In this document: piece after piece, positions 34,977 through 42,387 of the stretch | Layout: each line of letters opens with the position of its first letter | How positions within the stretch are numbered: the stretch's first letter is position 1 | Source: Chryseobacterium piperi | GTDB lineage: Bacteria; Bacteroidota; Bacteroidia; Flavobacteriales; Weeksellaceae | Assembly (NCBI RefSeq): GCF_002285635.2 | Contig: NZ_CP023049.2 | Span: 1,488,001-1,552,000 of the forward strand | Length of the DNA stretch: 64,000 nt | Reading direction: 5' to 3' | Made by a program: the position numbers and the translations under genes | Notes under the pieces: generated by a model | The model's input: only the letters and a program-made list of their open reading frames with translations | What the model was told of the DNA's origin: nothing | The model's database searches: none

Positions 34977-35393
34977 ATGGAAAATAAATGTCCGAAATGC
35001 AACAGCACTAATACTGTAAAAAGTGGGATAATCAATGAAAAGCAAAGATTCCATTGTAAGGACTGTAAGTATTATTTTACAGTAAAAAAACTGGGAAAAC
35101 AGATCGATGACTATTATGTCACCAAAGCCCTTCAACTATACCTCGAAGGTTTGAGCTATCGTGAAATAGAAAGAATTATCGGGGTTTCTCATGTAACCAT
35201 AAGTTCATGGATCAAAAAGTATAATATCACAAGACCTCCTCATTCCGAATTCCATCCCGTATATAAAGTATTAAAACAAAATGAGCTCATTGAATATATG
35301 TCGAATGAAGAAAACATTAAAAATTCAGGACTGATTATCACTCAGTTTGCTGACAAGTATATGCTGATTAAATGGGAGAGATTTAAGAAATAG
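34977..35393 (+). CDS. Zinc-ribbon/HTH protein (IS1 InsA-like), divergent from the arginine operon
   Basis: From the ATG at 34977 the protein has 138 residues. A zinc ribbon of two CxxC pairs (KCPKCNST, HCKDCKYYF) is followed by a helix-turn-helix (ALQLYLEGLSYREIERIIGVSHVTISSWIKKY), exactly the order of IS1 InsA. There is no InsB or DDE domain, and the last 50 residues are of unknown type. Its position back to back with the arginine operon promoter suggests a domesticated transposase subunit acting as regulator. A longer start at 34719 would overlap the GNAT gene antisense and was rejected. Confidence 0.75.
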   Translation: MENKCPKCNSTNTVKSGIINEKQRFHCKDCKYYFTVKKLGKQIDDYYVTKALQLYLEGLSYREIERIIGVSHVTISSWIKKYNITRPPHSEFHPVYKVLKQNELIEYMSNEENIKNSGLIITQFADKYMLIKWERFKK

Positions 35394-35658
35394 ATTTATG
35401 GAAAGGCAGAATCGCTGAAAAGCTAAATTGCGGAAAGGCAGAAAGGCTAAATCGTAAAACCGCGGAATCGTAAGACTGAATCAATTATAGAACTATTTTC
35501 CACTTACCTAAAAATCTCGCATCACGAATCCCGTAACTCGAACCCCGAACCTCGTATCTCAAACCTCGCATCACGAACCTCACCTATCACTTAATCCAAA
35601 AACTATACACTTACCAATAATATATACTAAATTTCTATAAACAAATTATTAATTACAA
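35394..35658. other. Gene-free stretch made of intergenic repeat words
   Basis: The 305 nt between the HTH and porin genes hold no gene. The first part (to about 35475) is made of AATCG/GGAAAGGC/CTAAATCGTAAAACCGC words; the middle (35478-35580) contains the right arm of the long inverted repeat and then repeated CTCGCATCACGAACC / CTCGTATCTC words. AT-rich promoter-like DNA follows. Confidence 0.6.
35478..35528 (+). repeat. Long inverted repeat, right arm (downstream of the HTH gene)
   Basis: Inverted 51-nt copy of 31832-31882 (GAATCAATTATAGAAC at its start, CTCGCATCACGAA at its end), two mismatches. Both arms bracket argC, argG, the GNAT gene and the HTH gene. Confidence 0.85.
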
Positions 35659-35685
35659 TTTGGTGTTCACAAAATTAACGCCAAA
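35659..35685 (+). promoter_or_regulatory. Candidate operator palindrome before the porin gene
   Basis: TTTGGTGTT, a 9-nt spacer, and AACGCCAAA form an inverted repeat (8 of 9 positions) ending 13 nt before the porin start codon. No copy was seen upstream of the acyl-CoA synthetase genes. Confidence 0.4.
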
Positions 35686-35698
35686 AAATTGATAATTT

Positions 35699-37078
35699 AT
35701 GAAGAAAATACTCACTTTTATTGGATTAGCTCTAATTAGTAGTTCACTATACTCTCAAGGATCTCCGGACTACGGAGGCGGGCTAAAAATAAACTTGAAT
35801 CCCGAAGGAGATAAATTTGTAAGATTCATTTTATGGGATCAATTCTGGCTCAGAAATACCCAAATGAACCCAGGAAGTATGGTGGGAGACGAGCCTACCA
35901 ATAATACATGGAACGTAGGAAACCGCAGACTCAGAGCACTCACCTATGCCCAGATCACTAAAAGATATATGATTTTACTCCACTTTGGAATCAACAATCA
36001 GACTTTCATTAACGGCGGAGCACCGGGAACAACAGGAACAGGAGGAAATGGAAACGGAAAGAAAACACAATTATTCTTTCATGATGCCTGGAATGAATAT
36101 GCTGTAATTATGCCAGGAGAAGCAGGAAAATTCAGCCTTACATTAGGTGCCGGATTACATTATTATATGGGATTATCCCGAATGACAATGGGATCTACTC
36201 TTAACTTTATTACAGTAGATGCTCCTATTTTTAACTGGCCATTAATTGATAATTCAGATCAATTCGCCAGACAACTTGGATTCTTTGCTAAAGGAAAATA
36301 TGGAAAATTTGAATACCGCTTAAGTGTAAATAAACCTTTTGCTACTAATTTAGCTCCGGTAAATGTAACTGATCCTGCAAAAGCTGCCGCTGTAGATAAC
36401 AATGGAAATCCAAGCTTCTCAAAAGCAGGATACCTTGAATACCAATTCTTAGATCAAGAATCAAATACCTTACCTTTTAAAGTCGGTTCTTATCTTGGAA
36501 CCAAGAAAGTCTTCAATATTGGAGCAGGTTTTTACCACCAGGCAGATGGAACGAGAACCTCTGTCAACTCCAACATACAAAAGCATGATATCACCCTTTT
36601 AGCAGTAGACGCCTTCGCCGATATTCCATTGGGAAATGCCAAAAACAAAATGGCTATCTCTGCTTATGCGGGGTATTACAACTACCAATTTGGTCCTAAT
36701 TATGTCAGAAACATCGGCATTATGAACATCGCTACCGCCGATCCTAACTTTACCGGTCAGCAATCTATTACAGGCGTCGGTAATCTTCAACCTACAATAG
36801 GAACAGGTAATATTATCTACGCACAAGCGGGACTTCTTCTTCCTAATCAAACAGAAAAGCCTAAAATAAGAATTCAGCCTTTTGCAGCGTATACCCATAA
36901 AAACTTTGAAGCATTTGATAAGTCTTCTTCCCAATTTGACATAGGAGCCAACTGGTTTTTAGATGGACACCATGCAAAAATAACAACTCAATATTCCACA
37001 AGACCTGTCTATATGAGTCCTACTGAAAGACCAAAATCAAGAGGGGAATTCATTGTTCAGTTCCAAATTTATCTATAA
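35699..37078 (+). CDS. Putative outer-membrane beta-barrel channel (porin-like)
   Basis: The 459-residue protein starts with a signal peptide (ILTFIGLALISSSLYS then Gln20) and shows alternating aromatic/polar strands typical of a barrel: FVRFILWDQFWLRNT, RRLRALTYAQITKRYMILLHFGI, FSLTLGAGLHYYMG, and a final strand ending FIVQFQIYL with an aromatic-rich C-terminus. No family is certain. Its place just upstream of an MHS symporter and acyl-CoA synthetase genes suggests it brings a small carboxylate across the outer membrane; this is inference from context. Confidence 0.65.
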   Translation: MKKILTFIGLALISSSLYSQGSPDYGGGLKINLNPEGDKFVRFILWDQFWLRNTQMNPGSMVGDEPTNNTWNVGNRRLRALTYAQITKRYMILLHFGINNQTFINGGAPGTTGTGGNGNGKKTQLFFHDAWNEYAVIMPGEAGKFSLTLGAGLHYYMGLSRMTMGSTLNFITVDAPIFNWPLIDNSDQFARQLGFFAKGKYGKFEYRLSVNKPFATNLAPVNVTDPAKAAAVDNNGNPSFSKAGYLEYQFLDQESNTLPFKVGSYLGTKKVFNIGAGFYHQADGTRTSVNSNIQKHDITLLAVDAFADIPLGNAKNKMAISAYAGYYNYQFGPNYVRNIGIMNIATADPNFTGQQSITGVGNLQPTIGTGNIIYAQAGLLLPNQTEKPKIRIQPFAAYTHKNFEAFDKSSSQFDIGANWFLDGHHAKITTQYSTRPVYMSPTERPKSRGEFIVQFQIYL

Positions 37079-37136
37079 AACAACGGATGACAGAATATAC
37101 TTATTAAAAATTTATTAACATCAAAAATCAAATCCT

Positions 37137-38720
37137 ATGAGCGAAAAGCATCACGAAAGCTACGAGAATATGACCGATAAGCAGAAAAACCGTACCATCT
37201 GGGGCGTCATCACTGCATCATCACTCGGAACACTGATAGAATGGTATGACTTCTATATTTTTGGAAGTTTAGCTGTTATATTAGCAACAAAATTCTTTCC
37301 GGCAGACAATCCTACCGCTGCATTTTTATCTACTCTCGCTACTTTTGCAGCAGGATTCGTAGTAAGACCTTTCGGAGCCTTGTTTTTCGGAAGACTGGGA
37401 GATATTATCGGAAGAAAATATACCTTCCTCGTTACTTTACTCATCATGGGATTCTCAACCTTTCTCATCGGATGTATTCCTAGCTATGAAACCATAGGCT
37501 TTATGGCTCCTGTATTAGTTTTAATTCTTAGATTATTACAAGGATTAGCTTTAGGAGGTGAATATGGAGGTGCCGCTACCTATGTTGCGGAATACGCACA
37601 ACCTCACCGAAGAGGATATTGGACTTCATGGATTCAGACTACTGCTACAGCAGGACTTTTTATCTCTCTTATTGTAATTCTGATAACAAAAAATACGCTT
37701 TCTGCAGATCAATTTGACGGCTGGGGCTGGAGAGTTCCTTTCTGGATCTCCATTTTAATGGTGGGAGTTTCTTACATCATCAGAAAAAACATGAAAGAAT
37801 CACCACTTTTTGCAAAAGCTAAAAGTGAAGGAAAAACTTCTAAAAACCCTTTAAAAGAGAGTTTCGGAAACAAGTATAACTTCAAATTTGTTTTATTAGC
37901 ACTATTCGGAGCCGCTATGGGACAAGGGGTAATATGGTATACCGGCCAATTTTATGCCATGAGCTTCCTACAAAAAGTAATGAATGTAGAATCCGCGCAA
38001 GTTGATTCATTAATGGCTATCGCACTACTTTTAGGAACTCCTTTCTTTGTATTTTTCGGATGGCTCTCTGATAAAATAGGCCGTAAAGCCGTCATGATGA
38101 CCGGAATGCTCGTTGCTATTTTAGCGTATCGCCCTATTTACAACAGCATGTATAAAAGCGTCAGTCTTGAAAACAAAACTATCGCCTCTAATGGTATCAC
38201 CGAAAAAAGGACGGCTAAAATTCATAAAGAAATTTCCAGCGACAGTTTAATTACATTCCATAAGGAAACTTTATATACCGACGGAACTTTGATTAAAAAA
38301 GACAGTATCGTTCATTGGGCTGCTGCAGGCCCAGTAATAAAAGCAGACGGAAAAGCTGAAGAACCAAAAATTTCCCAATCTTTAAAACTTGCAGACAACA
38401 CCAAATGGTATCTCATATTCCTGGTGTTCATCCAAGTAATCTTTGTCACCATGGTTTATGGTCCGATCGCTGCATTCCTTGTTGAAATGTTCCCTATACG
38501 GATTCGCTACACCTCTATGTCATTGCCTTACCATATTGGTAACGGAGTTTTCGGAGGACTTCTTCCTGCCGTAGCCACCTATTTGGTTACTTCAGGAAAA
38601 GATGCAGGACATGCGACATGGTATCTTGAAGGACTTTGGTATCCTATCGGTGTTGCAGGAGTCTGTTTATTAATCGGATTAATTTATCTTAAAAACAAGA
38701 ACAATAATATTCACGATTAA
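37137..38720 (+). CDS. MFS transporter, metabolite:H+ symporter (MHS) family, with periplasmic insertion
   Basis: The 527-residue protein has about 12 membrane segments and MHS signatures: TLIEWYDFYIFGSLA, RPFGALFFGRLGDIIGRKYTFLVTL, LQGLALGGEYGGAATYVAEY, and the second half SDKIGRKAVM. Relatives carry proline, shikimate, alpha-ketoglutarate or other carboxylates with protons. Unusually, about 85 polar residues (338-423) are inserted after the ninth segment, expected to face the periplasm. It is 58 nt after the porin gene, in the same putative operon as the kinase and acyl-CoA synthetases. Confidence 0.9.
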   Translation: MSEKHHESYENMTDKQKNRTIWGVITASSLGTLIEWYDFYIFGSLAVILATKFFPADNPTAAFLSTLATFAAGFVVRPFGALFFGRLGDIIGRKYTFLVTLLIMGFSTFLIGCIPSYETIGFMAPVLVLILRLLQGLALGGEYGGAATYVAEYAQPHRRGYWTSWIQTTATAGLFISLIVILITKNTLSADQFDGWGWRVPFWISILMVGVSYIIRKNMKESPLFAKAKSEGKTSKNPLKESFGNKYNFKFVLLALFGAAMGQGVIWYTGQFYAMSFLQKVMNVESAQVDSLMAIALLLGTPFFVFFGWLSDKIGRKAVMMTGMLVAILAYRPIYNSMYKSVSLENKTIASNGITEKRTAKIHKEISSDSLITFHKETLYTDGTLIKKDSIVHWAAAGPVIKADGKAEEPKISQSLKLADNTKWYLIFLVFIQVIFVTMVYGPIAAFLVEMFPIRIRYTSMSLPYHIGNGVFGGLLPAVATYLVTSGKDAGHATWYLEGLWYPIGVAGVCLLIGLIYLKNKNNNIHD

Positions 38721-38763
38721 GCATTGAATCACTCAAATTTTCATTAATTTTAAAACTACTAAA

Positions 38764-38991
38764 ATGAACGCATTAAAAAAAATATTAGGTATTCTCTGGA
38801 TTTTAATCGCTATAGCTGTAGGTTATTTTGGAATAACCATGTTGGGAATTCCAAAAATCACCTCCGGAAAGCAGGAAGATCTGGTGTTCGGTGTTATCAT
38901 ACTTTTTGTACTGATGCCGATCATCTCGGGCGGAATGGCCATTTTTGGTTACTATGCCCTAACAGGAGAATATTCTGACGATAAGGCCTAA
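38764..38991 (+). CDS. Small two-segment membrane protein
   Basis: The 75-residue protein has two membrane segments (ILGILWILIAIAVGYFGITM and VFGVIILFVLMPIISGGMAI) and a short charged C-terminus. I believe it belongs to the DUF6814 family found downstream of such MHS transporters, but cannot confirm it. It lies 43 nt after the transporter gene. A helper role for the transporter is possible, but untested. Confidence 0.7.
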   Translation: MNALKKILGILWILIAIAVGYFGITMLGIPKITSGKQEDLVFGVIILFVLMPIISGGMAIFGYYALTGEYSDDKA

Positions 38992-39059
38992 AAAAACACT
39001 TTTGATAACTGATGAACCATTACTTATTTGTTTTGTTCATCAGTTATCTTTTATTAATT

Positions 39060-39254
39060 ATGAAGAAGAGACACGAACAAAAACTGATTATTCTCAGCAT
39101 TGGATTAATGATTGCTTTCAGCATTCCCATTTCCCTGCTATTCAATAGCGACAAAGACAATCTTGGCTATCCCATGATTCTAATCTACATATTCGCTGTC
39201 TGGACGGTGTCTATTATCATATCTTTTGTAATCGTAAAAAAGTATGATGAATAG
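39060..39254 (+). CDS. Small hydrophobic protein upstream of the sensor kinase
   Basis: Starting at the ATG at 39060 the product has 64 residues with two membrane segments (LIILSIGLMIAFSIPISLLF and YPMILIYIFAVWTVSIIISFVIV). Its end overlaps the start of the kinase gene by 11 nt, so the two are translationally coupled. Family not recognised. The 16 additional residues of the longer frame from 39012 are ignored because a better start with Lys/Arg residues lies at 39060. Confidence 0.6.
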   Translation: MKKRHEQKLIILSIGLMIAFSIPISLLFNSDKDNLGYPMILIYIFAVWTVSIIISFVIVKKYDE

Positions 39255-41940
39255 TTTTTCTTTATTTGTTGTTGTTTTACTTTATCTGGCTCTTTTATTC
39301 TTAGTTGCCCATCTGGCAGAAAAGAAAAAAAGCAAGCTATGGATCAACAATCCCTATATCTATGCGTTATCATTGGCTGTTTACTGTACAGCCTGGACCT
39401 ATTACGGAAGCATTGGCGTAGCTGCAACAAGCGGTCTCAATTATTTGCCCATTTATGTAGGTCCTATTATAGTAATCCCTGCGTGGATTTTCATTAATAC
39501 CCGAATCGTAAGAATTTCAAGAGTCAACAAAATAAGTAGTCTTGCGGATTTTATTTCATTAAGATATGGAAATAGCAGAAGCTTTTGTGCTATCATCACC
39601 ATTGTCTGCCTCTTTGCCATTGTTCCTTATATAGGATTACAGATCAAAGCGATTTCTGAAACATTCCATTTGGTAACGGAAACTCCCATGTCTAAAAATA
39701 TTCTTACGGACAATGCTACTTTCGTGGTTATTTTAATTGCCCTCTTCTCTTCTTACTATGGGACAAGATATGTAGATGCTTCGGAAAAGCGTCTTGGAAT
39801 TATTTCAGCCATTGCATTGGAAAGCTTTTTAAAGCTCTTTTTTATCATTATTCTGGGTCTGTTTGTTATCTATTTTGTTTTTGACGGGTTCTCAGATATC
39901 TATGAAAAAGCGAGCCACTTCAAGGATTTTAAAGAGAAAAATACATTCAACGGTGTTGAGGGAGCATTAAACTGGATGATTCTGTGTATGATTTCGGCAA
40001 CAGCAATCTGTATTCTTCCAAGACAGTTCCATACCGCAATTGTTGAAAACAGACAGGAAAAACATATTAAAACTGCAATTTGGTTTTTCCCATTATACCT
40101 TTTAATTTTTACTATTTTCATCTTTCCTATTGCATGGGGTGGAAGACTTATCTTTGATGGGCAAAATGTAAATCCCGAGTTCTATTCCATACTGATTCCA
40201 CAACATTTCAATAATACTTTAATTACAGTTTTGGTTTTCCTTGGCGGATTGAGCTCATCTATTTCAATGATCATTATCTCAGCCATCACCTTATCCATTA
40301 TGCTTTCCAATAACCTTATTATTCCTTATGGTTTATTAGGGAAATTCAAATCGGAAAACGAGTCTCAAAATACACGAAACATTACCAATATCAGGAAAAT
40401 AAGCATTTTCGCACTCGTTCTCATGGCTTTTGCCTTCTATAAATATTTCATTCTCAAAACTTCATTAGACTCTGTAGGATTAATTTCATTTGTTGTGATA
40501 GCCCAGCTTGCCCCTGCCTTTTTCGGTGCGTTATTTTGGAAAAGAGGCAGCTATAAAGGAGCTGTTACAGGATTGATCGCAGGATTAATCATCTGCTATT
40601 TCGGACTGATCATCCCGCAATATTATTTTTCCTATAACCAGGAATTTAAAGGAGCCTTAAGAGACCTATATATGGCTTTTGATTTCTTTAACATCCCCTA
40701 TTTAAGCAGAATTCCTGAAATCTTTTTCTGGTCTATTTTAATCAACATAGGTCTGTTTACTATAATTTCGGTAAGCATCAAAGGAAATTACCGGGAAAGA
40801 AATTTTGCTGAATTATATGTAGATATCGACAAATACATTCAAAATCACGAAAATGCTTTTATCTGGCGTGGAACAGCATACGTATCCGATATCAAAAATA
40901 TCCTGGAACGCTTTTTAGGCAAAAAGAAAACAGAACAAGCATTGAGGATTTTCAATCTGAAATATAATATAGATTCTGAGACTGAAACCGCTGACTCCAG
41001 GTTTATTAAGTTCTCAGAAAACTTGCTGGCAGGCAGAATAGGAACCGCTTCAGCAAAGATTCTGATCGAAGGCGTAACAAAAGAAGATAAAATATCTTTA
41101 AAGGAAGTTTTAAATATTTTGGAAGAGTCTAAAGAAAACATTTCCCTAAATAAGAAACTTATTGAAAAATCAGACGAATTGAAGCAACTTTCAGATGAGC
41201 TAACAGCTGCCAATGAAAACTTAATCATCAAAGACCGCCAAAAAGATGACTTCCTGGATTCAGTAGCCCACGAGCTGAGAACGCCTATTACAGCCATCCG
41301 CTCCGCAGGAGAAATTTTAGCTGATGACGATGATATTCCTTTAGAGATAAAAAAAGAATTCCTCCATAATATCATTACCGAGTCGGACAGATTAAGTGAA
41401 ATCATCAACGACATTCTTTATCTGGACAAACTAGAACATGGAGAAATTGCTTTAAATGTCAATCAAAATAACATTATTGAGACCTATAAAAAATCCCTTA
41501 ACCCTCTCCTCCACCTTATTCAGCAAAAAGATATTCATGTATGCGATGTCAATCTCCTCCAGCAACATCTGTTTGAATATGATGAACCAAGAATGATTCA
41601 GCTATTCCAGAATATTCTGGGAAATGCTTTGAAATTCACGGATGAACAAGGAATCATACAAACAAAGTTTTATGAAAAAGAAAATCACTTAATCATCACC
41701 ATTTTCAATACCGGAAAAATGATTCCTGAGGAAGACTTGACGCTGATTTTCAATAAATTTTATCAATCCAGAAATCAAAATATTTTAAAACCTACAGGAA
41801 GTGGCCTTGGATTAGCTATTTGTAAAAAAATTATTGAAGCTCACAAAGGCTCGATACAAGCGGAAAATACAGGACTTGGGGTAACCTTTACAATCGTTCT
41901 TCCCCACTTGATACAAGAAATAAAAAATGAAGTCGAATAA
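39244..41940 (+). CDS. Sodium/solute symporter-type sensor histidine kinase (CbrA/CrbS-like)
   Basis: The 898-residue protein combines an N-terminal SSS-type transporter domain with many membrane segments (residues 1 to about 505; AWTYYGSIGVAATSGLNYLP and SLADFISLRYGNSRSFCAI) and a kinase core. A coiled linker (about 610-660) leads to the H box HELRTP with His676; the N box is LGNALKF and the G boxes end in GSGLGLAICKKII. This is the architecture of CbrA and CrbS; CrbS controls acetyl-CoA synthetase in Vibrio and Pseudomonas. Here two acyl-CoA synthetase genes follow, so a role in sensing acetate or another carboxylate is likely. Confidence 0.9.
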   Translation: MMNSFSLFVVVLLYLALLFLVAHLAEKKKSKLWINNPYIYALSLAVYCTAWTYYGSIGVAATSGLNYLPIYVGPIIVIPAWIFINTRIVRISRVNKISSLADFISLRYGNSRSFCAIITIVCLFAIVPYIGLQIKAISETFHLVTETPMSKNILTDNATFVVILIALFSSYYGTRYVDASEKRLGIISAIALESFLKLFFIIILGLFVIYFVFDGFSDIYEKASHFKDFKEKNTFNGVEGALNWMILCMISATAICILPRQFHTAIVENRQEKHIKTAIWFFPLYLLIFTIFIFPIAWGGRLIFDGQNVNPEFYSILIPQHFNNTLITVLVFLGGLSSSISMIIISAITLSIMLSNNLIIPYGLLGKFKSENESQNTRNITNIRKISIFALVLMAFAFYKYFILKTSLDSVGLISFVVIAQLAPAFFGALFWKRGSYKGAVTGLIAGLIICYFGLIIPQYYFSYNQEFKGALRDLYMAFDFFNIPYLSRIPEIFFWSILINIGLFTIISVSIKGNYRERNFAELYVDIDKYIQNHENAFIWRGTAYVSDIKNILERFLGKKKTEQALRIFNLKYNIDSETETADSRFIKFSENLLAGRIGTASAKILIEGVTKEDKISLKEVLNILEESKENISLNKKLIEKSDELKQLSDELTAANENLIIKDRQKDDFLDSVAHELRTPITAIRSAGEILADDDDIPLEIKKEFLHNIITESDRLSEIINDILYLDKLEHGEIALNVNQNNIIETYKKSLNPLLHLIQQKDIHVCDVNLLQQHLFEYDEPRMIQLFQNILGNALKFTDEQGIIQTKFYEKENHLIITIFNTGKMIPEEDLTLIFNKFYQSRNQNILKPTGSGLGLAICKKIIEAHKGSIQAENTGLGVTFTIVLPHLIQEIKNEVE

Positions 41941-41955
41941 CCATAGAAACAACAT

Positions 41956-42318
41956 ATGAAAAAGATAATCATTGCAGATGATGAACACAAAATACTCATG
42001 TCACTGGAGTATAGCTTTAGGAAAAACGGTTATGACGTTTTCATTGCACGGGATGGAACTGAAGTTTTAGAATTCTTAAAAACTATGGTTCCGGATGTCA
42101 TCCTATTAGATATTATGATGCCTAACCTTGATGGATACAGCACTCTTGAAAGAATCAAAGAACAGGAAAATCTAAAAAATACAAAAGTTCTTTTTCTCAG
42201 TGCTAAAAACAATCCTAAAGATATTGAAAAAGGTTTGGAAATGGGAGCCGATGCCTACATCACCAAACCCTACTCCATAAAAAAACTAATCCAGCAGATT
42301 GAGGAACTGTTTGAATAA
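41956..42318 (+). CDS. Stand-alone response regulator receiver domain
   Basis: The 120 residues form one CheY-like receiver: acidic pair Asp8/Asp9, phospho-acceptor Asp52 in LLDIMMPNLDG, Ser82 in FLSAKN, and Lys104 in YITKPY. There is no output domain. It starts 15 nt after the kinase gene and is its obvious partner. Without a DNA-binding part it must act through another protein, which is unlike the LuxR-type CrbR partner of CrbS. Confidence 0.92.
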   Translation: MKKIIIADDEHKILMSLEYSFRKNGYDVFIARDGTEVLEFLKTMVPDVILLDIMMPNLDGYSTLERIKEQENLKNTKVLFLSAKNNPKDIEKGLEMGADAYITKPYSIKKLIQQIEELFE

Positions 42319-42323
42319 AATAT

Positions 42324-42352
42324 GAGATTGCTTCGCTTTGCTCGCAATGACA
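42324..42352 (-). repeat. REP-like repeat, copy 2
   Basis: GAGATTGCTTCGCTTTGCTC and the following GCAATGACA form an inverted copy of 25867-25895, with one base difference. It sits between the receiver gene and the first acyl-CoA synthetase gene and could affect the mRNA there. Confidence 0.7.
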
Positions 42353-42387
42353 AAGATTTAAAATAAACCTGAAACACAATTATTAAT

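Noticed and set aside
34977..35393. Intact IS1 element
   Set aside because: No InsB/DDE transposase, no terminal repeats of IS1 type directly at the gene ends, and no target-site duplication seen; only InsA-like domains are present.
40845..41414. 189-codon open frame antisense to the histidine kinase
   Set aside because: Shadow of the kinase linker and H-box region; Ser/Phe-rich translation without family features.
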